DNA from: Triticum aestivum
Lineage: Eukaryota; Streptophyta; Magnoliopsida; Poales; Poaceae
Direction: 5' to 3'
NCBI RefSeq assembly: GCF_018294505.1
Contig: NC_057796.1
Location: 273,043,906-273,107,905 of the forward strand
Length of the DNA: 64,000 nucleotides
Notes under the pieces: model-generated
What the model was told of the DNA's origin: nothing
Database searches by the model: none
The model's input: the letters and a program-made list of their open reading frames with translations, nothing else
Shown here: one piece after another, positions 56,131 through 64,000 of the stretch
Numbering within the stretch: position 1 is the first letter of the stretch
Layout of the letters: every line of letters begins with the position of its first letter
Translations under genes and position numbers: made by a program

Positions 56131-59100
56131 TTACATTGTGATGAATTGAACACCCATTGCGTCCTGGTGTTGATCATGTTTTGCCCTAGGGAGAGGTTTA
56201 GTCAACGGATCTGCTACATTCAGGTCCGTATGTACATTACAAATATCTATGTCTCCATTTTGAACACTTTCACGAATGGAGTTGAAGCGACGCTTGATAT
56301 GCCTGGTCTTCCTGTGAAACCTGGGCTCCTTCGCAAGGGCAATAGCTCCAGTGTTGTCACAGAAGAGAGTCATCGGGCCCGACGCATTGGGAATCACCCC
56401 TAGGTCGGTAATGAACTCCTTCATCCAGACTGCTTCCTATGCTACCTCCGAGGCTGCCATGTACTCCGCTTCACATGTAGATCCCACCACGACGCTTTGC
56501 TTGCAACTGCACCAGCTTACTGCTCCTCCATTCAAAATATACACGTATCCGGTTTGTGACTTCGAGTCATCCAGATCTGTGTCGAAGCTAGCGTCGACGT
56601 AACCCTTTACGACGAGCTCTTCGTCACCTCCATAAACGAGAAACATATCCTTAGTCCTTTTCAGGTACTTCAGGATATTCTTGACCGCTGTCCAGTGTTC
56701 TATGCCGGGATTACTTTGGTATCTTCCTACCAAACTTACGGCAAGGTTTACATCAGGTCTGGTACACAGCATGGCATACATAATAGACCGCACCGGGGAT
56801 GACACTCATCTTTTCTATATCTTCTGCCGTGGTCGGGCATTGAGCCGTGCTCAATTGCACACCTTGCAATACAGGCAAGAACCCCTTCTTGGACTGATCC
56901 ATATTGAACTTCTTCAATATCTTGTCAAGGTATGTACTTTGTGAAAGACCAATGAGGCGTCTTGATCTATCTCTATAGATCTTGATGCCTAATATATAAG
57001 CAGCTTCTCCAAGGTCCTTCATTGAAAAACACTTATTCAAATAGGCCTTAATACTTTCCAAGAATTCTATATCATTTCCCATCAATAGTATGTCATCCAC
57101 ATATAATATGAGAAATGCTACAGAGCTCCCACTCACTTTCTTGTAAACACAGGCTTCTCCATAAGTCTGTGTAAACCCAAACGCTTTGATCATCTCATCA
57201 AAGCGAATGTTCCAACTCCGAGATGCTTGCACCAGCCCATAGACTGAGCGCTGGAGCTTGCATACTTTGTTAGCATTCTTAGGATCGACAAAACCTTCCG
57301 GCTGCATCATATACAACTCTTCCTTAAGGAAGCCGTTAAGGAATGCCGTTTTGACGTCCATCTGCCATATCTCATAATCATAGTATGCGGCAATTGCTAA
57401 CATGATTCGGACAGACTTCAGCTTCGCTACGGGTGAGAAAGTCTCATCGTAGTCAACCCCTTGAACTTGTTGATAACCCTTAGCGACAAGTCGAGCTTTG
57501 TAGATGGTCACATTACCATCCGCGTCCGTCTTCTTCTTAAATATCCATTTATTTTCTATGGCTCGCCGATCATCGGGCAAGTCAGTCAAAGTCCATACTT
57601 CGTTTTCATACATGGATCCTATCTCGGATTTCATGGCTTCTAGCCATTTGTCGGAATCCGGGCCCACCATCGCTTCTTCATAGTTCGAAGGTTCACCGTT
57701 GTCTAACAACATGATTTCCAGGACAGGGTTGCCGTACCACTCTGGTGCGGAACGTGTCCTTGTGGACATACGAAGTTCAGTAACTTGATCTGAAGCTTCA
57801 TGATCATCATCATTAACTTCCTCCCCAGTCGGTGTAGGCACCACAGGAACATTTTCCCGCGCTGCACTACTTTCCGGTTCGGAAGGGGTGACTATCACCT
57901 CATCAAGTTCCACTTTCCTCCCACTCAATTCTTTCGAGAGAAACTCCTTCTCTAGAAAGGACCCATTCTTGGCAACGAAGATCTTGCCTTCGGATCTGAG
58001 GTAGAAGGTATACCCAACAGTTTCCTTAGGGTATCCTACGAAGACGCATTTTTCCGACTTGGGTTCGAGCTTTTCAGGTTGAAGTTTCTTGACATAAGCA
58101 TCGCATCCCCAAACTTTTAGAAACGACAGCTTAGGTTTCTTCCCAAACCATAATTCATACGGTGTCGTCTCAACGGATTTCGACGGAGCCCTATTTAAAG
58201 TGAATGCGGCAGTCTCTAAAGCATAACCCCAAAATGAGAGCGGTAAATCGGTAAGAGACATCATAGATCGCACCATATCCAATAGAGTGCGATTACGACG
58301 GTCGCACACACCATTTCTCTGAGGTGTTCCAGGCGGCGTGAGTTGTGAAACTATTCCACATTTCCTTAAGTGTGTACCAAATTCGTGACTTAAATATTCT
58401 CCACCATGATCTGATCGTAAGAATTTTATTTTCCTGTCACGTTGATTCTCAACTTCACTCTGAAATTCCTTGAACTTTTCAAAGGTTTCAGACTTGTGTT
58501 TCATTAGGTAGACATACCCATATCTACTTAAATCATCAGTGAGAGTGAGAACATAACGATATCCTCCTCGAGCCTCAACACTCATTGGACCACACACATC
58601 GGTATGTATGATTTCCAATAAGTTGGTTGCTCGCTCCATTGTTCCGGAGAACGGAGTCTTGGTCATCTTACCCATGAGGCATGGTTCGCACGTGTCAAAT
58701 GATTCGTAATCAAGAGACTCCAAAAGTCCATCTGCATGGAGCTTCTTCATGCGCTTGACACCAATGTGACCAAGGCGGCAGTGCCACAAGTATGTGGGAC
58801 TATCGTTATCAACTTTACATCTTTTGGTATTCACACTATGAACATGTGTAACATCACGTTCGAGATTCATCAAAAATAAACCATTGACCAGCGGGGCATG
58901 ACCATAAAACATATCTCTCAAATAAACAGAACAACCATTATTCTCGGATTTAAATGAGTAGCCATCTCGAATTAAACGAGATCCAGATACAATGTTCATG
59001 CTCAAAGCTGGCACTAAATAACAATTATTGAGGTTTAAAACTAATCCCGTGGGTAGATGCAGAGGTAGCGTGCCGACGGCGATCACATCGACCTTGGAAC

Positions 59101-59292
59101 CATTCCCGACGCGCATCGTCACCTCGTCCTTCGCCAGTCTCCGTTTATTCCGTAGTTCCTGCTTTGAGTTACAAATATGAGCAACCGCACCGGTATCAAA
59201 TACCCAGGAGCTACTACGAGTACTGGTAAGGTACACATCAATTACATGTATATCACATATACCTTTGGTGTTGCCGGCCTTCTTCTTGTCCG
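56131..59292 (-). pseudogene. pol of element J: protease, integrase, RT, RNase H
   Basis: The frame 56753-59236 starts with the protease active site WVFDTGAVAHIC. Integrase: HCRLGHIGVKRM...CEPCLMGK finger, Asp in IHTDVCGPM, Asp in LRSDHGGEY, and RNGVCDRRNRTL where relatives have RNGVSERRNRTL, so the catalytic Glu is Asp here. RT: WIFKKKTDADG, FSPVAKLKSVRI, QMDVKTAFLNG, the catalytic LILYVDDILLMG. A frameshift near 56790 and a TAG near 56436 break the RNase H (YVDASFDTDLDDSKSQTG, CEAEYMAASE, LFCDNTGAIALAKE). Length and order match BARE-type pol. Confidence 0.9.
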
Positions 59293-60099
59293 CTAAGTAT
59301 TTGGGGCAGTTCCGCTTCCAGTGACCACTTCCCTTGCAATAAAAGCACTCAGTCTCGGGCTTGGGTCCATTCTTGACTTCTTCCCAGTAACTGGTTTACC
59401 GGGCGCGGCAACTCCCTTGCCGTCCTTCTTGAAGTTCTTCTTACCCTTGCCCTTCTTGAACTTAGTGGTTTTATTCACCATCAACACTTGATGTTCTTTT
59501 CTGATCTCCCCTTCCGCTGATTTCAGCATTGAATATACCTCGGGAATGGTCTTTTCCATCCCCTGCATATTGTAGTTCATCACAAAGCTCTTGTAGCTTG
59601 GTGGAAGCGACTGGAGGATTCTGTCAATGACCGCGTCATCCGGGAGATTAACTCCCAGCTGAGACAAGCGGTTGTGCAACCCAGACATTCTGAGTATGTG
59701 CTCACTAACAGAACTGTTCTCCTCCATTTTACAGCTGAAGAACTTGTCGGAGACTTCATATCTCTCGACCCGGGCATGAGCTTGAAAAACCAGTTTCAGC
59801 TCCTCGAACATCTCATATGCTCCATGTTTCTCAAAACGCTTTTGGAGACCCGGTTCTAAGTTGTAAAGCATGCCGCACTGAACGAGGGAGTAATCATCAG
59901 CACGTTGCTGCCAAGCGTTCATAACGTCTTGGTTCTCTGGGATTGGTGCTTCACCTAGCGGTGCTTCTAAGACATAATCTTTCTTGGCTACTATGAGGAT
60001 GAGCCTCAGGTTCCGGACCCAGTCCGTATAGTTGCTGCCATCATCTTTCAGCTTGGTTTTCTCTAGGAACGCGTTGAAATTGAGGACAACGTTGGCCAT
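59293..60099 (-). pseudogene. gag of element J, frameshift before the zinc knuckle
   Basis: Starts MANVVLNFNAFLEKTKLKDD at 60099, the standard BARE/Angela gag start. The core (WQQRADDYSLVQCGMLYNLE, ILRMSGLHNRLSQLGVNLPD, SLPPSYKSFVMNYN) is intact for about 235 residues, then a Lys-rich stretch. One base is missing near 59365, so the frame misses the CCHC knuckle, which is readable in the neighbouring frame as CFYCKGSGHWKRNC. The knuckle binds genomic RNA; gag and pol should be one continuous frame in this family. Confidence 0.9.
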
Positions 60100-61410
60100 T
60101 TGATCTACAATACATAGTGTAAAGATTTTAGACTAAGTTCATGATAATTAAGTTCATCTAATCAAATTATTAATGAACTCCCACTCAGATAGACATCCCT
60201 CTAGTCATCTAAGTGAAACATGATCCGAATTCAACTAGGCCGTGTCCGATCATCACGTGAGACGGACTAGTCAAGATCGGTGAACATCTCCATGTTGATC
60301 GTATCTTCTATACGACTCATGCTCGACCTTTCGGTCCTCCGTGTTCCGAGGCCATGTCTGTACATGCTAGGCTCGTCAAGTCAACCTAAGTGTATTGCGT
60401 GTGTTCCGAGGCCATGTCTGTACATGCTAGGCTCGTCAACACCCGTTGTATTCGAACGTTAGAATCTATCACACCCGATCATCACGTGGTGCTTCGAAAC
60501 AACGAACCTTCGCAACGGTGCACAGTTAGGGTGAACACTTTCTTGAAATTATTATAAGGGATCATCTTACTTACTACCGTCGTTCTAAGCAAATAAGATG
60601 CAAAAACATGATAAACATCACATGCAATCAAATAGTGACATGATATGGCCAATATCATCATGCTCCTTTGATCTCCATCTTCGGGGCACCATGATCATCT
60701 TCGTCACCGGCATGACACCATGATCTCCATCATCATGATCTCCATCATTGTGTCTTCATGAAGTCGTCACGCCAACGATTACTTCTACTTCTATGGCTAA
60801 CGCGTTTAGCAACAAAGTAAAGTAAATTACATGGCGTTATTCAATGACACGCAGGTCATGCAAAATAATAAAGACAACTCCTATGGCTCCTGCCGGTTGT
60901 CATACTCATCGACATGCAAGTCGTGATTCCTATTACAAGAATATGATCAATCTCATACATCACATATATCATTCATCACATCTTCTGGCCATATCACATC
61001 ACATAGCACTTGCTGCAAAAACAAGTTAGACGTCCTCTAATTGTTGTTGCAAGTTTTTACGTGGTTTGTAGGTTTCTAGCAAGAACGTTTTCTTACCTAC
61101 GTATGACCACAACGTGATTTGCCAATTTCTATTTACCCTTCATAAGGACCCTTTTCATCGAATCCGTTCCGACTAAAGTAGGAGAGACAGACACCCGCTA
61201 GCCACCTTATGCAACTAGTGCATGTCAGTCGGTGGAACCTGTCTCACGTAAGCGTACGTGTAAGGTCGGTCCGGGCCGCTTCATCCTACAATGCCGCCGA
61301 AACAAGAAACGACTAGTAGCGGCAAGAAGAATTGGCAAACTCAACGCCCACAACTGCTTTGTTTCTACTCGTGCATAGTAACTACGCATAGGCCTGGCTC
61401 ATGATGCCAC
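60100..61410 (-). other. Leader of element J with primer site and a 60-bp tandem repeat
   Basis: A 1.3-kb untranslated leader, as in BARE-type elements, likely carrying packaging and dimerisation signals. A 39-bp block (GTGTTCCGAGGCCATGTCTG...) occurs twice with a 60-bp period (60341 and 60401). The primer site on the minus strand is TGGCATCATGAGCC (61396-61409), one base from the LTR and similar to the initiator tRNA-Met site TGGTATCAGAGCC. No protein gene is supported. Confidence 0.7.
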
Positions 61411-63129
61411 TGTGGGGAATCGTAGCATAATTTAAAAAATTTCTACGCTCACCAAGATGCATCTATGGAGTCTACTAGCAACGAGGGGAAAGGAGTGCAT
61501 CTACATACCCTTGTAGATCGCGAGCGGAAGCGTTCCAATGAACGTGGATGACGGAGTCGTACTCGCCGTGATCCAAATCACCGATGACCGAGTGCCGAAC
61601 GGACGGCACCTCCGCGTTCAACACACGTACGATGCAGCGACGTCTCCTCCTTCTTGATCCAGCAAGGGGGAAGGAGAGGTTGATGGAGATCCAGCAGCAC
61701 GACGGCATGGTGGTGGATGTAGCGGGTCTCGGCAGGGCTTTGCCAAGCTTCTGCGAGAGAGAGAGAGGTGTTGCAGGGGAGGAGGGAGGCGCCCAAGGTT
61801 GTGTGTTGCTGCCCTCCCTCCCCCCCCCCTTTATATAGGCCCCCTGGGGGGCGCCGGCCCCAAGAGATGGGATCTCAAGGGGGGCGGCGGCCACAAGGGG
61901 GGAAGGGGTTGCCTTGCCCCCCAAGGCAAGGGGGAAGCTCCCCCACTAGGGTTCCCAACCCTAGGCGCATGGGGGAGGCCCAAGGGGGGCGCCCCAGCCC
62001 ACTAAGGGCTGGTTCCCTTCCACTTTCAGCCCACGGGGCCCTCCGGGATAGGTGGCCCCACCCGGTGGACCCCCGGGACCCTTCCGGTGGTCCCGGTACA
62101 ATACCGGTAACCCCCGAAACTTTCCCGGTGGCCGAAACTGGACTTCCTATATATAATTCTTCACCTCCGGACCATTCCGGAACCTCTCGTGATGTCCGGG
62201 ATCTCATCCGGGACTCCGAACAACTTTCGGGTTTCCGCATACATATATCTCTACAACCCTAGCGTCACCGAACCTTAAGTGTGTAGACCCTACGGGTTCG
62301 GGAGACATGCAGACATGACCGAGACGCCTCTCCGGTCAATAACCAACAGCGGGATCTGGATACCCATGTTGGCTCCCACATGTTCCACGATGATCTCATC
62401 GGATGAACCACGGTGTCGAGGATTCAATCAATCCGTATGCAATTCCCTTTGTCAATCGGTATGTTACTTGCCCGAGATTCGATCGTCGGTATCCCAATAC
62501 CTTGTTCAATCTCGTTACCGGCAAGTCTCTTTACTCGTACCGCAATGCATGATCCCGTGACTAACGCCTTAGTCACATTGAGCTCATTATGATGATGCAT
62601 TACCGAGTGGGCCCAGAGATACCTCTCCGTCACACGGAGTGACAAATCCCAGTCTCGATCCGTGCCAACCCAACAGACACTTTCGGAGATACCCGTAGTG
62701 CACCTTTATAGTCACCCAGTTACGTTGTGACGTTTGGCACACCCAAAGCACTCCTACGGTATCCGGGAGTTGCACGATCTCATGGTCTAAGGAAAAGATA
62801 CTTGACATTGGAAAAGCTCTAGCAAACGAAACTACACGATCTTTTATGCTATGCTTAGGATTGGGTCTTGTCCATCACATCATTCTCCTAATGATGTGAT
62901 CCGCTTATCAATGACATCCAATGTCCATAGTCAGGAAACCATGACTATCTGTTGATCAACGAGCTAGTCAACTAGAGGCTTACTAGGGACACGTTGTGGT
63001 CTATGTATTCACACATGTATTACGATTTCCGGACAATACAATTATAGCATGAATAATAGACAATTATCATGAACAAAGAAATATAATAATAACCATTTAT
63101 TATTGCCTCTAGGGCATATTTCCAACAGG
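61411..63129 (-). repeat. 5' LTR of element J
   Basis: 1719 bp, nearly identical to 54381-56098 (about 15-20 differences including small indels in C and GA runs, by eye). The promoter TATA-like run is at about 61829-61838 on the minus strand (CCTATATAAAG). Confidence 0.93.
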
Positions 63130-63208
63130 CGGAGCTAGCGGCAAAGGGGTTGGACCCGGAGGAGGCGAGGGAGGAGTTGGGGGTGGAGGCGAACTCGCCG
63201 AAGTCCAT
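63130..63208 (-). pseudogene. gag start of element H, cut by element J
   Basis: Begins MDFGEFASTPNSSLASSG at 63208, about 83 nt after the primer site, and runs to ASSA at 63130, where J's LTR starts. The reading frame resumes on the other side of J at 54380 (NTGNPAAPS). Confidence 0.75.
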
Positions 63209-63302
63209 GGCAGCAGCAGCGTGGAGGACGTGGCGGCTGTAGCTAGGTTTCGGCGGCTAGGGTGCAGCGGAAGCAAGGCAAGGAACTAGAAAACTGATAC
63301 CA

Positions 63303-63505
63303 TGTAGACTAGATGGATTTTGAGAATATGATTCGCATGTATTGCAGCCCATAGGATGCATATATATAGAGGTACAAAAGCAATCCTATACTTGTACTCC
63401 AAGATCTAATCCTAGTTAAAAGGAAAGGATAGATGTGGAGATAGAGATAGGAAGGTAAAGAGTACATCACGTATATGTGCTAATACATGCTAACTTATTC
63501 TTACA
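63303..63505 (-). repeat. 5' LTR of element H
   Basis: 203 bp identical to 48579-48781. The primer site TGGTATCAG (minus strand, from 63302) touches it with no gap. Followed by the GCAAG duplication. Confidence 0.92.
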
Positions 63506-63524
63506 GCAAGCTCAAGAGGTAGCA

Positions 63525-64000
63525 CCGCCATCGGCAGCACCTGTGGGTGTTGGTTTGCAGCACTTGTCGCTGGTGGGGTTGAGGAGGGGCAGGGGTGGGG
63601 GCAGCCACGGCCAACGCATGATTGAAGAACCAAAGTAGCATGGTGGCCATGGCCGACCGGCACAGCCAGTCACCGGTGGGGGAGGTGCGAGCATCTACAG
63701 AAAAGAAATAAGGGGAGAGCGGAGCTTGCGGTGTACAAGAGATGTGAACGAAGAATGATGGGATGGGAAGAGATAAGATAACATTGGGGGGGGGGGGGCG
63801 TTCTGTGGTGGGCCTACGCGTAGACGCGGAGCGAGTGGTGCGACCGGCCGAAAACTCGGCCGGCGCACCGCACAGAAACGTTTCCCTTACAACAAATAGG
63901 AGAGGAATGAGATGTGTAGATAAAAACACCGTGTTACGCATGCATCGAGCCCTTTGACTACCTCATTTACACTAGGCATCAGACTACTGATGCTTGCTTC
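63525..64000. other. Unassigned flank right of LTR G
   Basis: No recognised gene. The minus strand around 63530-63700 is GC-rich and open in more than one frame, with a hydrophobic stretch (MATMLLWFFNHALAVAAP). Without a homologue this cannot be called. A run of 12 G lies at 63787-63798 and a strong GC hairpin at 63838-63868. It may be host sequence or the edge of another element. Confidence 0.35.

Larger units (their letters stand above)
54381..63129 (-). mobile_element. Element J: near-complete BARE/WIS-type Copia element
   Basis: Minus-strand element of 8.75 kb with 5' LTR 61411-63129 and 3' LTR 54381-56098. On the minus strand the LTR starts TGTTGGAAATATGCCC and ends TTATGCTACGATTCCCAACA (CCCCACA in the 5' copy). 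The interior has a 1.3-kb leader, gag, protease, integrase, RT and RNase H. Target duplication imperfect: GCCGG left, GGCGG right. It interrupts the gag of H. LTRs differ by roughly 1% by hand comparison. Two frameshifts and one nonsense codon make it non-autonomous now. Confidence 0.93.
48579..63505 (-). mobile_element. Element H: Copia element with 203-bp LTRs, split by I and J
   Basis: Minus-strand Copia. LTRs 48579-48781 and 63303-63505 are identical over 203 bp and flanked by a perfect GCAAG duplication (48574-48578, 63506-63510). Primer site complementary to initiator tRNA-Met (minus strand TGGTATCAGTTT, 63291-63302). Polypurine tract is a run of 15 G on the minus strand (48782-48796). 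Order: gag, integrase, RT, RNase H, as in Copia. Gag is split by J and the region after integrase by solo LTR I. The zinc knuckle and protease are deleted. Confidence 0.9.
47720..63524 (+). repeat. Truncated Gypsy LTR G, split by Copia element H
   Basis: 47720-48578 and 63511-63524 together match the 3' two-thirds of the F LTR at clearly lower identity: TTTGGTTTGGCCAACTAGATTGG, GGCAGCAAGGCACGTATTG, AACCGTGAAGGGATTGACAACCCC, ending CTCAAGAGGTAGCA at 63524. The TGATACGTC start is missing, so the LTR was truncated at its left edge. Element H inserted at GCAAG near the LTR end. Confidence 0.75.

Overview
The window is plant nuclear DNA made almost entirely of nested transposable elements. It looks like a cereal of the wheat/barley tribe (Triticeae). 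The Copia LTRs carry the BARE/Angela/WIS termini (TGTTGGAAATATGCCC or TGAAGGAAATATGCCC at the start, TTCCCAACA at the end). The Tat-lineage Gypsy LTR begins TGAGGGAGTCCTGG (Fatima-like), and several Athila-type Gypsy LTRs begin TGATACGTC. I see no intact host gene and no tRNA or rRNA gene. The only recognisable host coding sequence is a DUF641-like exon fragment. Family names come from recognition of termini and proteins, not from a database search.

Left block (1-12968): element B, a minus-strand non-autonomous Athila-type Gypsy element with gag only, is cut by element A (1545-9126). A is a complete minus-strand element with two LTRs and a perfect CTAAT target duplication; it encodes an orphan ORF instead of gag-pol. 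B sits in element C.

Second block (12969-25006): C is a plus-strand Tat-lineage Gypsy element with gag end, protease, RT, RNase H, a second RNase H and integrase. It also carries a multi-exon antisense gene before its 3' LTR (21144-21623). That LTR is followed at once by the gag-protease of a second related element, D, so C and D share one LTR.

Third block (about 25007-47203): D is fused to a left-truncated CACTA transposon, K, with a decapeptide repeat array, a Ulp1-like protease and subterminal repeats, ending in CAGTG at 29673. K abuts E, a minus-strand autonomous-type Athila Gypsy element (gag, protease, RT, RNase H, integrase, post-pol ORF). E's RT is split by a Copia solo LTR (33380-35109, TSD AAATC). 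E's 5' LTR is split by F (38642-46938, TSD CCCCT), a full-length gag-protease element lacking RT and integrase. The outer edge of E lies inside the DUF641 exon.

Right block (47204-64000): the host fragment is followed by a truncated LTR, G. G is interrupted by H (48579-63505, TSD GCAAG), a Copia element with identical 203-bp LTRs and an internal protease deletion. H contains a solo Gypsy LTR, I (50670-52325, TSD GCTGC), and an almost complete BARE/WIS-like Copia element, J (54381-63129).

The elements form a parasitic network. A, B and F lack RT and integrase but keep LTRs, a tRNA-Asp primer site (always 11 nt from the LTR) and related 3' regions, so they presumably depended on an autonomous Athila-type relative. 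E, the only such relative here, has lost two of three integrase catalytic residues and its primer site. The most interesting unexplained structures are a shared palindromic GGCGCGCC module just upstream of the TATA box in five LTR families, conserved 3' motifs shared by A and F, A's orphan ORF, C's spliced antisense gene and K's decapeptide array.
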